Shown here: piece after piece, positions 6,997 through 13,600 of the stretch
Layout of the letters: the number at the start of each line of letters is the position of its first letter
How positions within the stretch are numbered: position 1 is the stretch's first letter
Origin: a virus
Length of the DNA: 24,932 bases
Reading direction: 5' to 3' (one strand)
IMG/VR virus record: IMGVR_UViG_3300046616_000111
Coordinates: 1 to 24,932 of that record
Notes under the pieces: generated by a model
What the model was told of the DNA's origin: nothing
What the model saw: only the letters and a program-made list of their open reading frames with translations
Databases searched by the model: none
Made by a program: the position numbers and the translations under genes

Positions 6997-7036
6997 ACCC
7001 TCCCGCCGATGCCGCCCTCACATTCGGCGGGAGGGT
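6997..7036 (+). terminator. 13-bp G+C-rich hairpin after low-G+C gene
   Basis: Perfect inverted repeat with arms 6997-7009 (ACCCTCCCGCCGA) and 7024-7036 (TCGGCGGGAGGGT) and a 14-nt loop, 13 bases after the stop of the 79-aa gene. It is followed by TCTCCATTTCTTC rather than a clean T-run. Probably a transcription terminator or attenuator; the strength of the stem is clear, the effect is inferred. Confidence 0.6.
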
Positions 7037-7065
7037 TCTCCATTTCTTCAGAAAGGCGGTGACTC

Positions 7066-7548
7066 ATGGCCTGGGCAACCGCAGCAGAGACATTTACTTA
7101 CACGGGTATCACCGTAACTGATGCAGAGATCGAGCAGGCACAAGCAATTGTAGAGATCTTCTCGGATACTACAATCGAAGCTTCTGATGCCGGTCTCATC
7201 AGTTCTAAGAATCTTCGCTTTCTCAAAATGGCTGTGGCCTATCAGGCAGCCTGGATCACCGAACACCCGGATCTCTTTACTCACGTAGATGTGAGTACGA
7301 TGCTTCAGGACGGTCTCCAGTTTGTCACAGGGCATGAGAACGCTTTCCTCCTGGCGCCGTTTGCCCGCAGGTCTATTGCACGCCTCTCCTGGAAGCGTAA
7401 CCGCAGTATCAAGGTCAAGCGCAGCAAACGTCAGTCTGCCCGCAGTCTCCGCCGGATTATGTACGGCGGTACTTACTCCAGCGGTTCTGTCGACGGGGGC
7501 GCACACGAGACAACAGATCCGTCCTGGGGTACCTGGGAGAGTGACTGA
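7066..7548 (+). CDS. Head-to-tail adaptor (connector) protein
   Basis: A 160-residue protein whose position as the first connector gene after the capsid fits the adaptor that binds under the portal ring. The N-terminal two-thirds is helical ('AEIEQAQAIVEIFSD', 'NLRFLKMAVAYQAAWITEHP'), as in gp6/gp15-type adaptors. The C-terminus has a basic stretch (SWKRNRSIKVKRSKRQSARSL) followed by a Gly/Ser tail. ATG at 7066, with AAAGGCGG upstream. Its TGA overlaps the next ATG by one base (TGATG), indicating coupling to the stopper gene. Assigned mainly from order, size and helix pattern. Confidence 0.75.
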   Translation: MAWATAAETFTYTGITVTDAEIEQAQAIVEIFSDTTIEASDAGLISSKNLRFLKMAVAYQAAWITEHPDLFTHVDVSTMLQDGLQFVTGHENAFLLAPFARRSIARLSWKRNRSIKVKRSKRQSARSLRRIMYGGTYSSGSVDGGAHETTDPSWGTWESD

Positions 7549-7877
7549 TGTATTCACGCGCCACTACCACGGTATCCATTTTCCGTGGGCAAGGTACAGA
7601 TGACTGGGGCGACACTATTGATAACGACACCCCAGCCGCTACTGGGGTGCTCGCCTCAATTCTTGAGTACAAGATCTACTCTATGTCCGAGGTAACTACT
7701 CAGCCCCACAACTACCGTTATGCCCGTCTTCGAGTGAAGAAGGGTACCGACGTTCGGGCTAATGACCGTATCTATGATGAGCGGTTAAATCAGACCTGGA
7801 CGATCACTAATATCAGTCCTCTTCAGAATCCCGTGCTGGGTCAAGACACACGAATCGACTTGATGTTCGTGGGATAA
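7548..7877 (+). CDS. Head-to-tail stopper-like protein
   Basis: A 109-residue beta-rich protein starting MYSRATTTVSIFRG. It has the small-barrel pattern of phage head closure (stopper) proteins: 'GVLASILEY', then 'ARLRVKKGTDVRANDRIYDERLNQTWTI' and 'QDTRIDLMFV'. Stoppers close the portal channel and form the tail interface. It follows the adaptor with a one-base stop/start overlap. Downstream is a 162-bp non-coding stretch with hairpins before the neck gene, an unusual break between connector genes. Function rests on order and fold impression. Confidence 0.7.
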   Translation: MYSRATTTVSIFRGQGTDDWGDTIDNDTPAATGVLASILEYKIYSMSEVTTQPHNYRYARLRVKKGTDVRANDRIYDERLNQTWTITNISPLQNPVLGQDTRIDLMFVG

Positions 7878-7879
7878 CT

Positions 7880-7908
7880 ACCCTCACGTATAATTCCACA
7901 CGTAGGGT
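7880..7908 (+). other. Bulged hairpin just after the stopper gene
   Basis: ACCCT-c-ACGT (7880-7889) pairs with ACGTAGGGT (7900-7908): nine base pairs with one bulged C and a ten-base loop. The arms partly cover a TATAAT (7889-7894), for which I find no convincing -35 box, and a TTGACA (7908-7913), for which I find no -10 at a usual distance. It is the first structured element of the 7878-8039 non-coding stretch. Its role is unknown. Confidence 0.4.
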
Positions 7909-7968
7909 TGACATGCTTTAACACCCGTAAACGGTGCGCGTAGATACCCCCTTACTCCGTAAAGGAAC

Positions 7969-8027
7969 AGGACCCTGCCGGGACGGCATAATGCTGTCCT
8001 TTCCTATGCGGCAGGGTCCTTTTCTAT
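7969..8027 (+). terminator. Branched rho-independent terminator inside the head-tail operon
   Basis: Outer 12-bp perfect stem with arms 7969-7980 (AGGACCCTGCCG) and 8009-8020 (CGGCAGGGTCCT), followed directly by TTTCTATT. Inside the loop lies a second hairpin, 7981-7999, in which GGACgGCA pairs with TGCtGTCC. The T-rich run leads straight to GGGGAGG (8030-8036) and the ATG of the next gene at 8040. This is the most terminator-like element in the rightward operon. It probably lets part of transcription through and so lowers expression of the downstream neck genes, unless an unseen antitermination or promoter compensates. Confidence 0.7.
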
Positions 8028-8039
8028 TGGGGAGGTGTC

Positions 8040-8420
8040 ATGAGTCGCGTTGTCTGGGAACCTGGTTGGTACAAGCGTATCGACAAAGAGATCGACAACT
8101 TCATGGAAGACCTCGCCAAGGACGTCTTCGAAGTCATGGAGTTGAAGGTACCGGTACGAACCGGATACCTGAAGGCTGATCTCGATTGGGAGTACCACAA
8201 GAGTGACAAGGTTGCTCGAATCGGCGCCAGGACAGCTCCTTATGCCATCTGGGTTGAAGAAGGTACTTACCCTCACCCTATCGACCCCAACACTAAGGAA
8301 ACAGGCAAGCAATACCTTTGGTGGGAGGGTGCGCGTCACCCCGTTAAGCACGTGGAGCATCCAGGTGCGACAGCTACCCACTTCATGAAGGAGAGCCTGT
8401 ATATGGAGCGTCGACCATGA
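8040..8420 (+). CDS. HK97 gp10-like neck / head-tail joining protein
   Basis: A 126-residue protein with the pattern of the gp10-like family: an N-terminal helix (KRIDKEIDNFMEDLAKDVFEVMEL), 'VPVRTGYLKADL' in the middle, then 'TAPYAIWVEEGT' and a C-terminal 'GATATHFMKESL'. The motif 'P.rTG.L..s' followed by 'aPYA..vE.Gt' is highly typical. These proteins lie between stopper and tail terminator and help complete the tail-attachment site. Very strong ribosome site GGGGAGG. Its end overlaps the next gene by four bases (ATGA), so the two are translationally coupled. Confidence 0.85.
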   Translation: MSRVVWEPGWYKRIDKEIDNFMEDLAKDVFEVMELKVPVRTGYLKADLDWEYHKSDKVARIGARTAPYAIWVEEGTYPHPIDPNTKETGKQYLWWEGARHPVKHVEHPGATATHFMKESLYMERRP

Positions 8421-8896
8421 AGCCAGCTAACGCGGAATTAGCCGCCATTGCGTGGCTCAAGACAGTCCCAGGACTTCCGGTCAATCAGATCGGACCTGAA
8501 CTTCCTCAGGACAACACCACATGGGCAGCCTCCGGGTTTGTTCAGCCGATCGTTGTCGGCAAGGGAAGTTCCAGCATCTACTACGGCTACAGGGCACCTG
8601 TGATTATGGTCCACTGCTGGGCAGTGAATCCCGGAAAGCAGACCCCACCCTGGTGGAAGGCTAATGAACTAGCAGAGAACCTCTACGCACATCTTCTCAA
8701 GGAAGACAACGGCGTAGAAAACTTCGATACGAAGACAGGGTACCGACAGGTTCGAGTACTTCAGGCCTGGTGTATCGAAGAACCAAAAAGGATTCCGTGG
8801 GGATTCCCTTCGGGACAGGGATCGTTCGTCGATCCTGGTAATGCGGCTCACTACACGTTGAGCTTCCAAATGGCTTGGGCGGAGCTACCGGAATGA
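8417..8896 (+). CDS. Tail terminator protein
   Basis: A 159-residue protein starting MKPANAELAAIAWLKTVPGL. The pattern of an N-terminal helix, then 'DNTTWAASGFVQPIVVGKGSSSIYYGYRAPVIMVHCWAV', a helix with 'WWKANELAENLYAHLL' and a final strand 'HYTLSFQMAW' matches tail terminator (gpU-like) proteins. These cap the finished tail tube and join it to the head. It starts with an ATGA overlap on the gp10-like gene and ends with an ATGA overlap on the next small gene. Assignment rests on order and secondary-structure pattern. Confidence 0.8.
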   Translation: MKPANAELAAIAWLKTVPGLPVNQIGPELPQDNTTWAASGFVQPIVVGKGSSSIYYGYRAPVIMVHCWAVNPGKQTPPWWKANELAENLYAHLLKEDNGVENFDTKTGYRQVRVLQAWCIEEPKRIPWGFPSGQGSFVDPGNAAHYTLSFQMAWAELPE

Positions 8897-9126
8897 GTAA
8901 TAACCTGTTCTGTTACGTAGGCAGTGTCTCTGGTGAGATTCTCACCTTCAAGGGCAAGGCTCTCGTACACGACAACAAAGCCGAAATGGAATTTCTTGTT
9001 CCCGGCAACCGAGTGGTACCGCTCCCTTCCTATTGGGGCGAGGAGCTGACCTTTCCACTCAAGGATCACCCGGATATGGGTGCTGTTCAGTTCCCACTGG
9101 CCCAAAACATGGACCAGTTCCAATAA
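8893..9126 (+). CDS. Hypothetical small protein between tail terminator and tail tube (77 aa)
   Basis: A 77-residue protein starting MSNNLFCYVGSVSGEILTF. It has alternating hydrophobic residues suggesting a small beta-barrel (KGKALVHDNKAEMEFLVPGNRVVPLP) and ends DMGAVQFPLAQNMDQFQ. I chose ATG 8893 because it overlaps the previous stop as ATGA and is preceded by GGAG; an in-frame ATG at 8875 lies well inside the terminator gene. It ends 24 bp before the major tail gene. Its position suggests a tail accessory role, but I do not recognise the family. Confidence 0.65.
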   Translation: MSNNLFCYVGSVSGEILTFKGKALVHDNKAEMEFLVPGNRVVPLPSYWGEELTFPLKDHPDMGAVQFPLAQNMDQFQ

Positions 9127-9150
9127 CGCTTCGAAAGGAAGTGAATCGCA

Positions 9151-9738
9151 ATGTCTGCAAACGTAGTTAACCTTGTACAGGGTCCCGCTACCCTCTTCAT
9201 CGGTGCCTTCGGTGCCGCTGAGCCTGCTAACGGTTCTGTTAACGCTACTCCTGCTGCTTCTGCCTGGACTGACTTAGGTGGTACCACTGACGGTGCAACC
9301 ATCAGCGTTAACCAGGAGTACAAGGAGCTTGAGGTAGACCAGGTAGTCGACATTCCTGGCCGTCGTCTCACCAAGCGTGACATGTCTGTAAAGACTAACC
9401 TCGCCGAGCCAACCCTTCAGAACCTTCTCTACAGCCTGAACGACGTAAACGGTGGATCTCTTGGTGCCTCTGGTGCCGGATTCTCTGGTTACTACGAGCC
9501 AGCCTTCACCGACTCCGCTACTCAGCCTACCTACCGTGCTCTTCTGGTATGGGGTTGGGCTCCAGGTAGCAGCGGTGCTACTTCTAAGCGTCGTCTCGTA
9601 ATCCTCCGTAAGTGCCTCTCTACCGACAACGTAGAGTTCGCTTATAAAAAGGATGACCAGACTGTGTTCAGTGTGACATGGTCCGTGCATTACGTGGACG
9701 CGGTAACCGCGCCATTCAAGATCGTCGACCAGGCGTGA
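9151..9738 (+). CDS. Major tail (tube) protein
   Basis: Polymerises as stacked rings to form the tail tube. The 195-residue protein has the expected features: N-terminal 'GPATLFIGAFGAAEP', 'WTDLGGTTDGATISVNQEYKEL', 'VDQVVDIPGRRLTKRDMSVKTNLAEPTL', and a C-terminal strand region 'DQTVFSVTWSVHYVDA'. Codon usage is strongly biased (CGT, GTA, GGT, CTC), as in the capsid gene, suggesting high expression. AAAGGAAG precedes the ATG. A 13-bp hairpin follows the stop at 9753, then a promoter candidate before the chaperone genes. Confidence 0.92.
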   Translation: MSANVVNLVQGPATLFIGAFGAAEPANGSVNATPAASAWTDLGGTTDGATISVNQEYKELEVDQVVDIPGRRLTKRDMSVKTNLAEPTLQNLLYSLNDVNGGSLGASGAGFSGYYEPAFTDSATQPTYRALLVWGWAPGSSGATSKRRLVILRKCLSTDNVEFAYKKDDQTVFSVTWSVHYVDAVTAPFKIVDQA

Positions 9739-9752
9739 TCTGACCTACTAAT

Positions 9753-9782
9753 CAACGGCCTCTCCTTCTGGAGGGGCCGTTG
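9753..9782 (+). terminator. 13-bp hairpin after the tail tube gene
   Basis: Arms 9753-9765 (CAACGGCCTCTCC) and 9770-9782 (GGAGGGGCCGTTG) pair with one T·G wobble around the tetraloop TTCT. It begins 15 bases after the tube stop. There is no T-run after it (TGCGTGTC). Together with the similar hairpin after the capsid gene it suggests that mRNA of the two most abundant virion proteins is trimmed or protected here and that distal transcription is reduced. Confidence 0.6.
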
Positions 9783-9785
9783 TGC

Positions 9786-9815
9786 GTGTCACGGGTATTG
9801 TTGTCCTGCTAGAAT
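9786..9815 (+). promoter_or_regulatory. Extended -10 promoter candidate before tail chaperone genes
   Basis: TAGAAT at 9810-9815 (five of six matches to TATAAT) is preceded by TGC, giving an extended -10 motif (TGn). GTGTCA at 9786-9791 lies 18 bases upstream with four of six matches to the -35 box. It sits directly after the tube-gene hairpin and about 40 bases before the chaperone ATG, so it could restart transcription of the tape-measure part of the operon. Confidence 0.35.
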
Positions 9816-9852
9816 AGATAACGTCAATCCAATTTACCGTGAGGGTGAAGAA

Positions 9853-10224
9853 ATGCCGTACCGCAAGGACTTAGACGATAAGATCGACACTCCTGAGGAT
9901 GAGACCATGGACAATTCTGGTCCCGCAGCCTACAAGAGTGCTGAAACCACTTCGGACCGTACTGTTCTTTTCACTATCGACGACGAAGAGTACACCGTTC
10001 CCACCAAGCCTGGTCCGAATGTGACTCTGAAGTTCTTGGATGAACTTCGTCGTACCGGCAACGAGATGTTTGCCGCCCTGAGTCTTTTAGAGTCCATGCT
10101 GGGCAAGGAAAAGTATCAGGAGTTCCTCAACTGGGACGGTATGGAGGACGACGTCCTCACTGACGTGCTGAGCCAGGTCACTACGCTCGCACTCGCCCGC
10201 ACAGAGGACAACGCGGGAAAATAA
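9853..10224 (+). CDS. Tail assembly chaperone, upstream (G-like) product
   Basis: A 123-residue acidic protein, like lambda gpG, thought to hold the tape measure and recruit tube protein during tail assembly. The conserved-type core is 'FTIDDEEYTVPTKPGPNVTLKFLDELRRTG', followed by helices 'MFAALSLLESMLG' and 'DVLTDVLSQVTTLAL'. It lies between tube and tape measure, as always for this family. The frame ends GGA AAA TAA, and the last sense codons are part of the slippery heptamer at 10215, so some ribosomes continue into the next frame to make a longer product. GAGGGTGAAG upstream provides the ribosome site. Confidence 0.9.
   Translation: MPYRKDLDDKIDTPEDETMDNSGPAAYKSAETTSDRTVLFTIDDEEYTVPTKPGPNVTLKFLDELRRTGNEMFAALSLLESMLGKEKYQEFLNWDGMEDDVLTDVLSQVTTLALARTEDNAGK
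10215..10221 (+). other. -1 programmed frameshift site GGGAAAA
   Basis: The heptamer GGGAAAA is phased G GGA AAA, exactly the X XXY YYZ pattern for -1 slippage, immediately before the TAA stop of the upstream chaperone frame. After slipping, reading resumes at 10221 in a frame open to 10607, linking both chaperone frames. A short stem (GAAGC 10227-10231 with GCTTC 10250-10254) lies downstream at a usable distance; it is weak, and whether it or a pseudoknot stimulates slippage cannot be decided by eye. Confidence 0.88.
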
Positions 10225-10607
10225 TCGAAGCGGCTAGTCCATTCCTTTGGCTTCTGGGCTATATGGACGAGATCGAAGCCGACTTTATCGTCTTCTATCG
10301 TATCTACGATATCTATGACGATGACCGTTTGGATGGACCACGTTTTCTCCGCCTGGCCAATCAGTTAGTGATGTACGAGGGCGCTCTACGGCGAAAGTTG
10401 ACCGTAGACGTACAGGAAACTGAAGGGTCAGGCGGAAATACGTCTACCGCAACCACGAATGACAGTGGTTTCACACCTGGACAGACTATGTCGATGAGCG
10501 AGGCTCTAGCCCGCTCGAAGGGCGACGATATGGCTGTTTTAGAGTCTCTTAGCCGTGACAGCCAGAATGCTGGTCTCGGAGATCTGTTCGAGTACGAAAC
10601 CGCCTAG
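10221..10607 (+). CDS. Tail assembly chaperone, frameshift extension (T-like)
   Basis: The downstream half of the chaperone gene, made as a C-terminal extension by -1 frameshifting at GGGAAAA. From 10221 it reads IIEAASPFLWLLGYMDEIEADF and continues for 128 residues, so the fusion with the upstream part is 251 aa. The first ATG inside it (10263) has no ribosome site, and the sequence before that ATG already looks like protein, supporting the fusion over an independent start. The 'DFIVFYRIYDIYDDDRLDGPRFLRLANQL' segment resembles the T domain of such chaperones, which contacts tube protein. The C-terminus is low-complexity (GSGGNTSTATTN). Its TAG lies 28 bases before the tape measure start. Confidence 0.85.
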   Translation: MIEAASPFLWLLGYMDEIEADFIVFYRIYDIYDDDRLDGPRFLRLANQLVMYEGALRRKLTVDVQETEGSGGNTSTATTNDSGFTPGQTMSMSEALARSKGDDMAVLESLSRDSQNAGLGDLFEYETA

Positions 10608-10635
10608 TGGATATCCACCTAGGGAGGAGTAGGAA

Positions 10636-13600
10636 ATGCCAGTAGGGTTCCGCATTGCGTCTGCCTGGGTAGATATCCGCGCCGAAGACAAGGGTCTGCG
10701 TGAGCAGATCAAGGCTGCCGTTGAGAAGGCCGCCAGGGATCAGGATGTAAAGATCCCCCTCAAGATTGACTCCAAGGGTCTGCGCCGTGAGGTGCAGGAT
10801 GCCCTTAAGAATGCTACTAAGGGTCAGAAGCCTACTGTAGCGATCGGTATCAAGAGCACAGGTCTCCGTAAGGAAGTTTCTGATGCTCTCAAGGCTGCTA
10901 CCGATAAGCAGAAGCCTAAGATCAAGCTCGGTATCAACTCCACTGGGTTACGCGCGGAAGTACAGCGTGCTCTTAACGCTGCCACTAAGGACCAGAAGCC
11001 TACTGTCAAGCTGGGCATTTCCGCTATCGGACTCCGAGGTGAGGTTCAGCGAGCCCTGGCCGAAGCTACAGCCGGTCAGAACGGTACCGTGTCTATCAAC
11101 GCCCGTGTGGACACTGACGGGCTGACTAGGGCTCTTGCTGACACTCACCCGACTATCACTCCAAACATTGACGTGCGAGGGCTTCGTCAGAGGATGATGG
11201 CGGCTATCCGTCAGATCAACGTCAACGACAGCGTTCACATCAACCCAAATATTGACGGTGACGCTTTAGCGAATCAGATTCGTTCTCAGATCGCTCGCCT
11301 TCGAGACAAGTACAGGGTCCGTATCGGAGCAGATATCGATACGGATACTTTTGCTGCCCGTCTCCGTGCAGCAGCTCGACAGGTTCCAAGCGATATTGAC
11401 ATTGATCTGAACCCTCGTATCAACCAACTTCAGTTGAGGGCGGCAGTTGGCGCTGCGGCGGCTCGTATCAGGCCACAAATCAATTTCACAGGTGAACTCA
11501 ACACCGCCATGACCCGTGCTCGACTCATGGCGTCGTTGGCTGCTGCCCAGGCTGGCTTACACATCACTGTGCCGGTGCGTGTCGACCAGAACCAGTTCCT
11601 GTTGCTCCGTAACTCCATCGGCAGCATCGAGCAGGGCTTCAGGGCTATTGAGGGACCTACCGGCCGCTGGGCGCACATCATCGCTGCTGCGGCTGTAACC
11701 ATCGGTCCAGCCTTCGCGCTGGCCAACAATGCCATCCGTACCACTGGCGCTTCTCTGGCTGTCATGGTACCTATGCTTACCAGTCTCATTAGCCTTGGTG
11801 CTGCCTTCAAGATCGGTTTCGAGCACGTTGGATCCGTAATCTCGGGTGTCTTCGGTGGATCCAAGACAGCCATCAAGGATCTCGAAAACAACCTGGCTCT
11901 GTTGTCTCCTGAGGCACGCAAGTTCGGTCAGGAGCTTATTCGTCTTCAGCCTGCCTTCTCTCAGCTCCGTATTGATGTGCAGGACCAGTTGTTCAAGAAC
12001 TTCGACCAGACTCTTGACAGCTTCACCAGCACCACGCTGCCTGTATTACGCCGTGGTGTTGCTTCGCAGGCTCAGGTACTTCACGGTATGGCTCAGGGCA
12101 TCGTAGATGTCATGAACAAGGCTTCCCACTTGGGTGAGCTTGACATCATGTTCGGTGGTCTCCGTACCGCCATGCAGCCGATGATTGCCATTCCTGGTCA
12201 GTTCACCAACGCGCTTATCAAGATGTCCATCGCGGCAGCTCCTCTGCTCACCCGTATGACTACGTCATTCGGTGGCTGGGCTCAGAAGATGACCGACAAG
12301 ATGAACACCGCGTTCTATAACGGTACCCTCCAGGCCTCCATCAGCAAGGCCGGAGACACTATTGTCAACTTCTTCCGTCGTATTGCGAACAACCCTGAGT
12401 TCCAGAAGTTCGTAGACCGTGTCAAGGCCAGTGGTCCACAGATTGCAGATGCCTTCGCACACATTGCTGAGGCTCTGATGAAGATCCTCAACTCTCTGGC
12501 GCCTGTTACTGCTATCTTCGTCAAGGTAGCTGATGCTGCGGCTCAGTTCATTAACGCTCTGCCACCAGTTCTGCTGGACGCCTTGATTATCAAGTTCGTG
12601 CTTTTCAAGGCCGCTCTTGCTATTACCGGCTTGGTCAAGGGCCTTGCGATGGCTATGGTGGCTCTGCGCCTGTCCATTGTTGCCCTGACCGCAACTGGCA
12701 ACGTTCGTATGGTGGGTCTGCTCGGTGAGCGTCTCGCCGCTATGGGTATGACCGCTACGGGAATTAGCCGAGTAGCTACCTCTGTAGGTATTCTCGTCCG
12801 TAGTACTGCGTTGCTGGCTGGACTTACTCTTGCCTTCCAGACCCTGGGTGCCAGCTTCGAGGGTATCTTTGGCGACGGTCGAATTCACGCCAACATGGAT
12901 AAGCTGTCTAAGTCTCTGGTTGACTTCTCACGTACCGGAAAGGTGACAGGAGAATCTGCCCGCGTATTCGGTGACGACATGGACAAGATCCGTGACGCCG
13001 CCAAGCAGGTTGGTGACCCTAACGCTTGGGACAGGATCGTCCACGGGTTCAAGCGTGTCGGTGAGGCTATTCACATCAATGGTGATAGCTGGCAGAAGTC
13101 CCAGGACACTATGAAGACTGCCGACGAGGCTCTCGTTGACCTGGCCAAGAATGGCCATGCTGACGCGGCTGCGGCTGTTTTCAAGAAGATGGCTTCGGGT
13201 GCTACCTCGCTGGAGGCTCTGAAGAAGAGTGTTCCGGGATACACCAAGTACGTTAAGGATGCGGCAGCAGCGCAGAAGTTGGCTGCCGTGACTATGGGCG
13301 CCTATGGTGACGCTGCTGTTCGCGTGCAGAATGACCTGAATCTTCAGCGTCAGGCTGCGGACGGTCTGAAGCAGTCCATTGAAGCTCTGAATGATGCACA
13401 TCGTCAGGCTGCGGGCGACCAGATCGCAATGGAAGCTTCTATTGACGATGCGACCGCCACTATCAAGGCCAACATGAAGGCCATTGGGGATAACTCCCAG
13501 GGTCTATCTGTCAACACGGCCAAGGGTCGTGAAAACAGGACTGCTTTGATGCAGCTTGCTCAGTCCACTTCTGCCTATGCGCTGTCCAAGCTCCAGGAGA

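Noticed and set aside
7908-7946. Perfect TTGACA at 7908-7913 as promoter
   Set aside because: No acceptable -10 at 16-18 bases; the only TATAAT lies upstream of it and is part of a hairpin. Kept only as part of the unusual stretch.
10607-10618. 12-bp perfect palindrome GTGGATATCCAC between chaperone and tape measure genes
   Set aside because: Too short and without loop to be a convincing hairpin; could be an operator but a palindrome this size can occur by chance and no second copy was noticed.
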